64,000 nucleotides of DNA from positions 1 through 64,000 of the forward strand of contig NZ_FOBG01000002.1 of NCBI RefSeq assembly GCF_900109645.1, in the 5' to 3' direction. Numbering within the stretch: the first letter of the stretch is position 1; every line of letters starts with the position of its first letter. The stretch comes from Duganella sp. CF402 (GTDB lineage: Bacteria; Pseudomonadota; Gammaproteobacteria; Burkholderiales; Burkholderiaceae_D). Position numbers and translations under genes: made by a program. Below, one piece after another: positions 25,850-33,886 of this stretch. Below the pieces are notes generated by a model, which was given only the letters and a program-made list of their open reading frames with translations, did no database searches and was not told where the DNA came from.

Positions 25850-26809
25850 ATGGCACACTTACTTGAAAAAATGGCTTACGTGGGCGACGTGCCTTGGCAT
25901 GGAATAGGAAATCAACTCAGCGCCAATCAGCCCATCGAAGTCTGGGCGGAACAAGCTGGAATGAACTGGTGCATCCGTGAATCGCCCGTCAGCTTCATGA
26001 CGAGCGATGCTGACAGCGTCGGCACATTCGCGTCGTTCCCCGAAAACAAAGTGCTGTTCCGCTCCGACACAAAGACACCCCTGTCCGTCGTCAGCCAACG
26101 CTTCCAGGTAGTGCAACCCAGCGAAATATTGGAGTTCTACCGAGATCTGACAGAGGTCTCCGGCTTCAAACTTGAGACAGCCGGAGTCCTAAAGGGCGGT
26201 CGGAAAATTTGGGCACTAGCCCGCACCGGCCAATCGTCAACGCTGAAAGGCAATGACGTGAGCAATGCCTACGTCCTTCTTGCCACGGCATGCGATGGCA
26301 CATTGGCGACGACCGCGCAATTCACGAGTATTCGCGTCGTCTGCAACAATACGCTGGCTGTGGCCTTGGGCGCCAGTAGCGGAGCTGTGAAGGTACGCCA
26401 CAACACGGCGTTTGACGCGCAATCTGTGAAACGCCAGCTCGGCATTTCGGTTTCGACCTGGAATACCTTCATGTACCACATGAAGGGGCTCAGCGAGCGG
26501 AAGGTAAAATCGCATGAGGCGATGAACTACCTTGCACGGGTCTTTTCTGATGAGACGAAAGCGGGTAGCGACAATGCGAGTGATCGCACGATGGCAAAGG
26601 TCATGACTCTCTTTGACGGGCATGGTAGAGGCGCTGAGCTGGCGTCGTCAAAGGGCACTGCCTTTGGTCTGCTCAACTCCGTAACGGAGTTTATTGACCA
26701 TGACCGGCGCGCACGCAGTACCGATCATCGGCTGGAATCAGCATGGTTTGGGCAAGGTGCAGCTCTGAAAGAGCGGGCATTGGATCAGGCGCTTATGATG
26801 ATTTCCTGA
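25850..26809 (+). CDS. DUF932 phage/plasmid-like protein
   Basis: A 319-residue soluble protein starting MAHLLEKMAYVGDVPWHGIG, the recognisable opening of DUF932 (phage/plasmid-like) proteins. VVSQRFQVVQPSEILEF at about residues 80-96 and TSIRVVCNNTLAVAL at about 160 are further family hallmarks. Such proteins are abundant on plasmids and islands; no biochemical activity is firmly known. ATG 25850 is preceded by AAAGGAAATATCTA; the frame extends up to 25691, but that stretch lacks family similarity and directly follows the previous stop. The 158-bp leader (25692-25849) is GC-rich with potential hairpins and no separate gene. Confidence 0.82.
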   Translation: MAHLLEKMAYVGDVPWHGIGNQLSANQPIEVWAEQAGMNWCIRESPVSFMTSDADSVGTFASFPENKVLFRSDTKTPLSVVSQRFQVVQPSEILEFYRDLTEVSGFKLETAGVLKGGRKIWALARTGQSSTLKGNDVSNAYVLLATACDGTLATTAQFTSIRVVCNNTLAVALGASSGAVKVRHNTAFDAQSVKRQLGISVSTWNTFMYHMKGLSERKVKSHEAMNYLARVFSDETKAGSDNASDRTMAKVMTLFDGHGRGAELASSKGTAFGLLNSVTEFIDHDRRARSTDHRLESAWFGQGAALKERALDQALMMIS

Positions 26810-26850
26810 GCACGTTTTTCTTGGAGAATAATTCACATTACGTTGTAACT

Positions 26851-26877
26851 CATGGAGCGGCTTTTCGCCGCTCCATG
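26851..26877. terminator. Hairpin between convergent genes
   Basis: CATGGAGCGGC pairs perfectly with GCCGCTCCATG (26851-26861 with 26867-26877) around the loop TTTTC. It lies between the ends of the DUF932 gene and the convergent GIY-YIG gene and could serve both strands. No T-run of length follows on either side, so it may rely on stem strength. Confidence 0.6.
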
Positions 26878-26887
26878 AAGATAATCG

Positions 26888-28081
26888 CTAAACCTGATCC
26901 ATAAGACGAGCAGTCTGGGGATCATACGTCACATCGGTAATCGAGCCGTCCCTGATACGATGAACCGCCTCATCAATCACATTAAGTGGTACTAAAAACC
27001 ACTCCTTTGGCTTGACCGGGCGTCCGAAGCGATCTTCAATGGTTAAATCGAGCTGAGCGGCACCAAACAAACGATGGAAAATATTTTCCAGTCTTGTACG
27101 GTTGATGTTGTGGAGCTTGTAGGTAGCAATTATTTCCACATCGGCCAAGAGGTAGGTAGAGTCGTTTTCTGCGCCTGCGATGCGGGTTTCAACTCTGCCC
27201 CCAGTAACGCCGATTTTGTGGATCAGTTCGCGATGCTCAGTAACGAACGGATGGCTAGACAGACTACGCAACACATAAATCGTTCCGGTTTCAATGTCGT
27301 CTGGTTCTGAGACGCTACCAAAAAGCGGACCGTCATCCTTGCGAATAAGGCGGCGCCCCACAGGTGTGTCTCCGTCAGGGTAGAGTGAGCGCGAGAGTGA
27401 GCGTAGCAATAGGTTACTCTCAGTCTGGTTGTCAAAAACGACCCTCAGTCGTGGGTTTTCGCGTCCATCCTTGGTCGTAGAACCTTCATACATTTCGGCC
27501 ACGTAAGCTATTTGGCCGCTAATAATGAAGAAATCTTTTACCTCAATGCTGGCGTTCTTGACGAAGGGCTTGGTCATCCAAGTGCCTGCTTTGAGGCCTG
27601 CTTCAGCTTCATCAAAGAAGGGTTTGAAGTAATCAAAATCAGCGCAGGAAGTGCGGTCGGCAATTTCCTCCGCTGCCTTGATTTCGACATAAGGCCGGAC
27701 GTGGCGCAATACCGTAATGTCATTCTGGCCAGCAGGATCAGCGTCAATGCCCAGCTCAGCCAGCAATGCGTCTTCATCCAAGTCATCCACGCAGATTGCC
27801 GTGCCTGCCCCAGATAGCAAGCCAGGTACGTCCAACTCGGCCAGCAGAGTTTGCGCCTGCGGCGACCTGCGCAGTTGATCAAGACGAACAGCGCACAGCC
27901 GCTCGAATATATCGTGGCCCTCGCCATGAAGCGGGGCTCTCCCATGTGCCCGATGGAAGCGTAGAATATCTTCAAATCCTGCAATGATACGTTCCTCGGT
28001 CGCAGTGCGACTGGCAGCTTTGAGCGGGGTGGCATCTACTCCAAGCGCATCTAGCAGTTCGTCATCATCCATATCAGCCAT
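26888..28081 (-). CDS. GIY-YIG (T5orf172-like) nuclease-family protein of the candidate defence operon
   Basis: A 397-residue protein. The C-terminal domain has the GIY-YIG pattern of the T5orf172 branch: IYVLRS at 268-273, KIGVTGG at 289-295, R297/R300, and E332 in RTRLENIFH, the likely metal-binding Glu. The N-terminal half contains two copies of an acidic motif (DDDELLDALGVDA at 5-17 and LDEDALLAELGIDA at 101-114) around a helicase-associated-like segment (FHRAHGRAPLHG...). GIY-YIG domains cut DNA, so it may be the effector of a restriction-like system. ATG 28081 has GGGAG before it and overlaps the helicase stop by 8 bp. It is the third gene of the operon at 32977-26888. Confidence 0.78.
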   Translation of the reverse strand: MADMDDDELLDALGVDATPLKAASRTATEERIIAGFEDILRFHRAHGRAPLHGEGHDIFERLCAVRLDQLRRSPQAQTLLAELDVPGLLSGAGTAICVDDLDEDALLAELGIDADPAGQNDITVLRHVRPYVEIKAAEEIADRTSCADFDYFKPFFDEAEAGLKAGTWMTKPFVKNASIEVKDFFIISGQIAYVAEMYEGSTTKDGRENPRLRVVFDNQTESNLLLRSLSRSLYPDGDTPVGRRLIRKDDGPLFGSVSEPDDIETGTIYVLRSLSSHPFVTEHRELIHKIGVTGGRVETRIAGAENDSTYLLADVEIIATYKLHNINRTRLENIFHRLFGAAQLDLTIEDRFGRPVKPKEWFLVPLNVIDEAVHRIRDGSITDVTYDPQTARLMDQV

Positions 28082-30188
28082 TGCCAGACTCCCTTTGGGC
28101 GGCTTTGGCCTGCGCACGGTAACGAGTCAGCGCGGCTACACCTTCGGCCATCCGTTTTTCCCACAAGTCGGCAGAGTTGATATCTGGCAGGCGACCACGT
28201 TCGTTCTTGAACTGCAAAGCGCGTTTGGCCAGCTCACGTGCTTCATCTTCAGGAATGCTTACCTTTTTGGCGGCAATACTGGCCTGCACCTGACGCAGAG
28301 ATTTTTCATCCATAGACTTCGCCAGTACCGCATAAGCGGCATCGAAGGGGTTAATGCGGTCGATCAAGTCAATGTCTAAGTCACGCACATTGACGAACCT
28401 GCGCACACCATCTAGCAACGCTGTGCTGCCTTGGTCCGTGCCGCTGCCGTTGGCATCCGCTTGGGCCAATGCTAATTTGGCCTGCTGCGTAAGATTCATG
28501 GCTGCGACCGCATGTTGCCGAATTGCCTCTTGGTCGACTTCGCTCAAGTCCGGGTAACGTTCCCGCACTATCTTCCCCATGCGTAGCTGAGTAAGTTCTT
28601 CGGGCAATGTATTTTCCTTGTCGAACAAACCGCGCTCTAGCACAGTTTTGTCCTGCAAAAAACTCGTAACGACTTCGTTCAAATCCTCTTTGCAAATACG
28701 TGTAGCCTCTGAGCTTTGCGGAGTGGTCAGACCATTAATTTCAACGTGATACTGCCCTGTTTCCTGATTTACGCCGATGTTGTGCCCATCTTCCTTGTAG
28801 CCATCCTCACCGTAATCGAAGCCTTCTTTCGGGCCTGCGTTTTTGGGGGTGAATTCATATCGCGGAGCGAGTACCTGCTCCATCAACAGGCTAGCGGAAA
28901 TGGCTTTCAGCATGTCGTTAACCGCTTCAGCGACTGCGGATTGTTCAGCAGCAGGCTCCGCGATCAGGTTAGTGAAGCGAGATCGCTCCTTTCCTTCAGC
29001 ATCGCGGGTCGCGCGACCAATGATCTGAACTATTTCGGTCAGGCTGCTTCGGTAGCCAATCGTCAGCGCGTGTTCGCACCAGATCCAGTCGAAGCCTTCC
29101 TTAGCCATCCCCAGCGCAATGATGACATCGACGCTATCGCGGTTGTCTTTCTGCGCGGGGTCTTTCAGCGCGGTGAGCACTTTTGAGCGCTTAGCCGGGT
29201 CGCTGTCGTCGACCAAGTCCGCTACCCTCAAGGTGCGGCCATCATGAGCCTGAATTAGATGGAAGCCAGTGACAGGATCCACGCCTTTCCATTCGCCCAA
29301 GCCGTGCATGATTTCGTTCACCTCTCGCTCTTTGTCCTTGAGGCTCTCGCGGGCATTCACATTGGGGATGTGGACGATGGTTTTTAGCGCTGGGTCCAGC
29401 ACCTTATTGATCGCATTAACGTAAGGGCCTGTGTAAAAGAAATAACCGATGTCCAGCGACTTCAACCAACGATAGCCGTTGAGCTGTTCGTAATAAGTGT
29501 AAGTGATCGTTTCGAACTTGGCCTCGTCCTCTGGACCCATAACGGCCTCGCTATCGCCACGGAAATAGGAACCCGTCATGGCGACCAAATGCACTTTATC
29601 GCGGGCGATGAATGCACCCAGTTGGCTTCCCAGCTTATTATCCGGGTTGCTTGATACATGGTGGAATTCATCGATGGCGATCAGGCGATTATCGAATGCC
29701 TGGACACCCAACTCTTCTACTGCAAAGCGGAACGTGGCATGTGTACAGACCAGTACCTTGTCATCGCTCTCTAGGAACTTGCTCACCGCTTCCACTTTGG
29801 ACTTCGCCACGCGCGGCTCGTCCACCCCAGGAGCATTGCAAAGATTCCACTGCGGGGCTACATGCCAATCCCAGTAAAATCCGTGTTGACTCAACGGCTC
29901 ATCAGCAAAGCTACCGCCAATAGAACGCTCTGGCACCACGACAATAGCCTGTTGCAAGCTCTGATTGTTGAGCTTGTCTAGCGCGATAAACATCAACGCT
30001 CGCGACTTACCAGAAGCTGGCGGAGATTTGATCAGCAAATACTGTTCGCCCCTCTTGGCGTAGGCGCGCTCCTGCATAGTACGCATGCCAAGCGCATTGG
30101 CTTTATTGGACGCTCCGGTGCGAGCTGTGCTGATGGATACCGATGGCACGGTATAGCGATTCGCAGCGTTGCCGGTTTGTTCAGTCAT
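28074..30188 (-). CDS. DEAD/DEAH-type helicase of the candidate defence operon
   Basis: A 704-residue superfamily 2 helicase. Motif I is SPPASGKSR (55-63), motif II IDEFHH (172-177), motif III AMTGSY (203-208) and motif VI QIIGRATRD (389-397). The region 430-650 is unknown and mostly helical. The C-terminus (about 657-704) carries NERGRLPD...LWEKRM...LTRYR, similar to helicase-associated repeats. The start overlaps the methyltransferase stop as ATGA and its end overlaps the GIY-YIG start by 8 bp, so the three are co-translated. It probably translocates on DNA to couple methylation status to cleavage; this is inference. Confidence 0.85.
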   Translation of the reverse strand: MTEQTGNAANRYTVPSVSISTARTGASNKANALGMRTMQERAYAKRGEQYLLIKSPPASGKSRALMFIALDKLNNQSLQQAIVVVPERSIGGSFADEPLSQHGFYWDWHVAPQWNLCNAPGVDEPRVAKSKVEAVSKFLESDDKVLVCTHATFRFAVEELGVQAFDNRLIAIDEFHHVSSNPDNKLGSQLGAFIARDKVHLVAMTGSYFRGDSEAVMGPEDEAKFETITYTYYEQLNGYRWLKSLDIGYFFYTGPYVNAINKVLDPALKTIVHIPNVNARESLKDKEREVNEIMHGLGEWKGVDPVTGFHLIQAHDGRTLRVADLVDDSDPAKRSKVLTALKDPAQKDNRDSVDVIIALGMAKEGFDWIWCEHALTIGYRSSLTEIVQIIGRATRDAEGKERSRFTNLIAEPAAEQSAVAEAVNDMLKAISASLLMEQVLAPRYEFTPKNAGPKEGFDYGEDGYKEDGHNIGVNQETGQYHVEINGLTTPQSSEATRICKEDLNEVVTSFLQDKTVLERGLFDKENTLPEELTQLRMGKIVRERYPDLSEVDQEAIRQHAVAAMNLTQQAKLALAQADANGSGTDQGSTALLDGVRRFVNVRDLDIDLIDRINPFDAAYAVLAKSMDEKSLRQVQASIAAKKVSIPEDEARELAKRALQFKNERGRLPDINSADLWEKRMAEGVAALTRYRAQAKAAQRESGNG

Positions 30189-32977
30189 GCTTTCATTCCC
30201 TTCTTTGATCTGGATGCAACCTTGGTTGCGTCCACCGTCATCTTGGTGTAAAGGTCGAACAATTTTTCTAGCCGTTCGGTGTCGTTCCTGAAGCGCCGTC
30301 CGATGTAGATTCGCTCCAATACTTCGTCGTTACGCTCGTGCGCATGGCGCAAGTTGTCTGGCATATTGTCCGGTTCATATAGGGTGGCAATAGTGGCCGG
30401 GAAATGCGCTTCGCGCGCCAGTAAGATGCCTTCGGCGCAAGCGGTCAGGTCTTCTTTGTTTTGCTCGGTTAGCATCGGCACCGGAAAAGTGTTCCATCCG
30501 ATCGTGTTGGAATAGCGATAGCGTGTTTCGAGTTTGCCGCAAACGGTGCCAATCCAGATCAAATGAAGTCGGGAGGCGATTAGAGCCATGTTCCAAAGAG
30601 GGGCATCATAAAGCGCAAAAGCCAGGTTGCTAATGATCGAGCCCTTCTGCATATATCCAACTGGAAGGTATTCGCGCGTCTCAGATGAAACGCTAGGAAC
30701 TATCACAACTGTCTCGTTGCCGGTTTGACGTCTCTCGTCAAACCGATGTGGCCAATCCGCACCACGTTGCGTCACAACTTTGGAGCTGCTCAATCGCATT
30801 GATCGAACCATCTGTAGGCGCGGTCCAATTACAGGATGTACGCGGGCGCTGTCTGCATCTTTATCTTCAATCCATAGACAAAAACGCTGCTTTCCGCTAA
30901 TGAATTCTTCCGAACCGACTATCGGACGAATGTATCGCTCCTTGTCTTGCCGACTCAGTCCAAGCGACTCCAACTCATCCAGCGAAAATAGCAGGTGTCC
31001 TCCGTCTACCGGCTTGCTACCAAACAGCATTTCAGAAACGCCAGACAGAGGTCTTGATGATTTCTCTACGATTACCTGCTTCCCTGGCACCAAGTAAGCA
31101 TTGATGTGGTCAGCAACTTTAGCGCTGACATTCCCATCGTCAGAAACAGTAAATAGATTTCGATTTCTCTGCGAAAGGCTAGCAACTCCAACAATGATCA
31201 CTGTCACCCCAGCATTGTGACTGGCGAGATTCGTCCATTTGAAGGAGGTGTAGGCAAAGGAAATCTCATGTCCCGTCTCAAATATTAACGGCCAAAGAAT
31301 CGGTACTTGCTGTCCTTGGCAAATCGAATTTGTGGATACAAATGCGGCAGCTGATTTTGTCCTAGTTCCATAATCTGCAGCTTTCATGAACCATCCCGCT
31401 ACGTAGTCCAGAGACTTCCAATTCTTTGTCCTTGCAGTAAAGATGGCCTCCAGATCAGCCTTCTGTTCGTTAGTCTGCCAAGTTGATCCAAGATAAGGTG
31501 GATTACCACAGATATACGTTTCGCCGCCCTCATTTTCGAAGTCGATTGTTGTCTGCTTGAGTGGGGTACTAAACAAATCTTCAGCAACCAATTTGACACC
31601 CGTGCCTGTAGGAGGGCAGATGTTCAACCAATCGAGTCGCAGGGCATTTCCGCACACAATCCAGTTTTGCGAATCAAGCGGTAAGAACTCGGCAAGCGCG
31701 TCCTTCTGCCCGCGATATAGCACGTCACACTGGAACTCCGCAATGATGAGTGCTAAACGCGCAATCTCAGCTGGAAAATCACGCAACTCGATTCCACGGA
31801 AATTTGTTAGCGGAATTTCCGTACCTAGTTGAAGTTCGTTTCTGCGACGGTTGATTTCTGCCTCGATCTCGCGAATTTGCTTGTAAGCGATCACCAAGAA
31901 ATTACCAGACCCGCAGGCAGGATCGAAGACGCGGATGCGTGCCATACGCTTGCGTAGGTTCAGGAGCTTGCGCTCGTTATCGCCGGCTTCGGCCAGTTGC
32001 GCACGCAGGTCATCCAAGAATAAGGGGTTCAACACTTTGAGGATGTTCGGAACACTGGTGTAGTGCATTCCTAAGGCACCTCGCTCCTCATCATCGGCCA
32101 CTGCCTGAATCATGCTTCCAAAGATGTCCGGGTTTATTTGTTTCCAATTCAAGCCACCGGCATGTAACAGATACGTGCGTGCCATTCGTGTAAAACGCGG
32201 CACTTCTGTATTTCCGGAAAACAGTCCACCGTTTACATAGGGAAAGCCATTTGCCCAACTAGGCAGCCGAGGTTGGGCTTCGGCACGCTCAGTCACTTTG
32301 ACATTCATGGCGCGGAAGATGGTCTCCAATACCTCATGGGTGTTGGAAGCATCTCGTTCGCTCATCCTCTCCACTGTCTGGGTGAACAAGCCCGTGCCGT
32401 TGAAGATATCAGTGTCCTCAGCAAAAAAGCAAAAAATCAAGCGAGCCATGAAATGGTTCATGTCATGCCTGCGTTCGCTTGTCGCCCATTCTGGGTTTTC
32501 GCTTAACAACTCGACATACAGCTTGTTCAGGCGCCCCGTGGCGCGTACATCAATGGGATCGTCCTTAATCTCCTTGATCGTGGAGATGCCGGCCAAAGGT
32601 AGGAAGAAGCCAAAGTGATTTGGAAAATCCGGATAGTTGCAAGCCCTGGTTTCTCCGCTGAGCAAGTCTTCAGCTTCGAGAGTCTGCCCGTCAGTCGCCA
32701 GGATAAACTTTGCTTTAGCTTTCGTAGTTGCCGAACTGGCGCGCAATGCCTTTAGGGTTTCGCCGACATTGCCAACCTCGCACGCGGCGATATGAATATT
32801 GTTGCGCTGAAGGACCCCGCCACGGACATCCGAGGCGTTGTTGTTGCCGGTGCGCAGGCGCTTGAGGGCGGTCTCTTTATTGCCGAAAGCGGCTAGGAAC
32901 GCGAAGGGGAACTCTTCCTTGTCGAATGGCTGAAGTGCCAAGTCTGATATTGCTGATTCGATTTCTACTGCGTTCAT
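30185..32977 (-). CDS. MmeI/YeeA-like N6-adenine DNA methyltransferase, no visible nuclease site
   Basis: A 930-residue protein. The methyltransferase core has motif I FDPACGSGN (351-359) and motif IV NPPY (492-495). A target-recognition region follows, with the YSNTIGWNTFPVP signature at about 822-834 typical of MmeI/YeeA-type enzymes. The N-terminal domain (1-150) starts in the MmeI manner (FPFAFLAAFGNKETALKRLR), but the position where MmeI has its E-x-K nuclease residues reads ACEVGN, so no PD-(D/E)xK site is evident. It should methylate adenine at a specific site; cleavage would need the helicase and GIY-YIG partners. There is no clear ribosome site before ATG 32977. No HsdS subunit is present. 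Confidence 0.87.
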   Translation of the reverse strand: MNAVEIESAISDLALQPFDKEEFPFAFLAAFGNKETALKRLRTGNNNASDVRGGVLQRNNIHIAACEVGNVGETLKALRASSATTKAKAKFILATDGQTLEAEDLLSGETRACNYPDFPNHFGFFLPLAGISTIKEIKDDPIDVRATGRLNKLYVELLSENPEWATSERRHDMNHFMARLIFCFFAEDTDIFNGTGLFTQTVERMSERDASNTHEVLETIFRAMNVKVTERAEAQPRLPSWANGFPYVNGGLFSGNTEVPRFTRMARTYLLHAGGLNWKQINPDIFGSMIQAVADDEERGALGMHYTSVPNILKVLNPLFLDDLRAQLAEAGDNERKLLNLRKRMARIRVFDPACGSGNFLVIAYKQIREIEAEINRRRNELQLGTEIPLTNFRGIELRDFPAEIARLALIIAEFQCDVLYRGQKDALAEFLPLDSQNWIVCGNALRLDWLNICPPTGTGVKLVAEDLFSTPLKQTTIDFENEGGETYICGNPPYLGSTWQTNEQKADLEAIFTARTKNWKSLDYVAGWFMKAADYGTRTKSAAAFVSTNSICQGQQVPILWPLIFETGHEISFAYTSFKWTNLASHNAGVTVIIVGVASLSQRNRNLFTVSDDGNVSAKVADHINAYLVPGKQVIVEKSSRPLSGVSEMLFGSKPVDGGHLLFSLDELESLGLSRQDKERYIRPIVGSEEFISGKQRFCLWIEDKDADSARVHPVIGPRLQMVRSMRLSSSKVVTQRGADWPHRFDERRQTGNETVVIVPSVSSETREYLPVGYMQKGSIISNLAFALYDAPLWNMALIASRLHLIWIGTVCGKLETRYRYSNTIGWNTFPVPMLTEQNKEDLTACAEGILLAREAHFPATIATLYEPDNMPDNLRHAHERNDEVLERIYIGRRFRNDTERLEKLFDLYTKMTVDATKVASRSKKGMKA

Positions 32978-33278
32978 GGAACAGTCTGGTTAGCCGACAA
33001 GCACACCTGTGTTTATGTGTTTACTCGTTGGCAATTTTTTAGAAGGAGTTTACCTTGCATCTTAGCATTCGACAGTACGAAAAACGACCCCTTTCGATCC
33101 TGCCCTTGGCTGCAATGTAGCCACGTGCTGTATTGCGCTGCCGATAGCGTCTACCACTAGAGCAGGGTCAACTGATCTGCTCCACGCCACCATCAAAAAC
33201 CTATCAATGCCGCTCATCTCTCTAGAGCCTATTGATAATTTCACCAGTTCCAGACCCTATTGATAGAAAGGAATCGCC
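32978..33278. promoter_or_regulatory. Divergent control region with ATTGATAG repeats (putative res-like sites)
   Basis: This 300-bp gap between the methyltransferase and the serine recombinase carries CCTATTGATA twice in direct orientation (33228-33237 and 33256-33265, 28 bp apart) and the inverted core CTATCAAT at 33201-33208. The last copy abuts the ribosome site of the recombinase. Such spaced repeats resemble recombinase binding sites and could also repress the gene. A 60-codon frame at 33062-33244 has no supporting signal and I do not call it. Confidence 0.5.
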
Positions 33279-33845
33279 ATGACGATTTATGGATACGCTC
33301 GTACCTCAACAGTTGAGCAAGTGGCCGGGCTTGCCGATCAAATTGCGAAGCTCAAGGGAGCTGGCTGCACGGATCAGTCGATCTACCGGGAGCAGATCAG
33401 CAGCGTCAAGATGGAAGATCGGATTGAATTCGCCAAGGTACTCACCATCCTGAGGCCATGCGATGTACTGGTATTTAGCAGCTTATCTCGCGCCGCTCGC
33501 TCGATGGTGCACATGGTTGAAATTGAATCGCGTGTGGCGCGTGCCGGTGCAACGATACGCATACTTGATCTGGCAGTGGACACCGCCACGCCGTCGGGAC
33601 GTCTCACGTTCAATCTGTTCGCATCCATTGCCCAGTTCGAGAGGGAGAACATGCTGGAGCGCCAGCGGGTCGGAATTGCCGCAGCAAAGCAACGTGGAGC
33701 ATATACTGGCCGTGCACCCACTGCCCAAGCAAAGAGTACTAAGGTACTGGCCTTGATTGCCAAGGGGGTGACTAAGCAAGAGGTCGCGGATGCCTGCGGA
33801 ATCGGGATAGCATCGGTGTACCGGATTTTGAAGGCCCACGGATAG
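33279..33845 (+). CDS. Serine recombinase, resolvase/invertase family
   Basis: A 188-residue small serine recombinase. The catalytic Ser is S10 in GYARTSTVEQ. The extended helix FASIAQFERENMLERQRVGI and the C-terminal HTH (VTKQEVADACGIGIASVYRIL) are intact. The usual active-site stretch LDRLxRS is replaced by FSSLSRAARS, so the Asp-Arg pair is Ser-Ser while the second Arg is kept. Activity may be altered. AAAGGAATCGCC precedes ATG 33279, a good ribosome site. It stands divergent from the defence operon. It could act as island resolvase, inverter of a segment or regulator, or be a remnant of a transposon; no transposase or terminal repeats are seen beside it. Confidence 0.85.
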   Translation: MTIYGYARTSTVEQVAGLADQIAKLKGAGCTDQSIYREQISSVKMEDRIEFAKVLTILRPCDVLVFSSLSRAARSMVHMVEIESRVARAGATIRILDLAVDTATPSGRLTFNLFASIAQFERENMLERQRVGIAAAKQRGAYTGRAPTAQAKSTKVLALIAKGVTKQEVADACGIGIASVYRILKAHG

Positions 33846-33886
33846 GTGTATCGCCGCAACTAGCTCGCTCTTCAAATGCGTCGGAT

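Noticed and set aside
30185..32977. Type I restriction HsdM
   Set aside because: There is no HsdS or HsdR partner, and the length and C-terminal YSNTIGWNTFPVP signature fit the MmeI/YeeA group.
26888..32977. DISARM or BREX system
   Set aside because: No DrmA/DrmB, PLD-type DrmC, PglZ, BrxA/B/C or Lon-like genes are present, and the gene set and order do not match.
33062..33244. A 60-codon minus-strand frame upstream of the serine recombinase
   Set aside because: It has no ribosome site and no recognisable family, and it overlaps the repeats that better explain the region.
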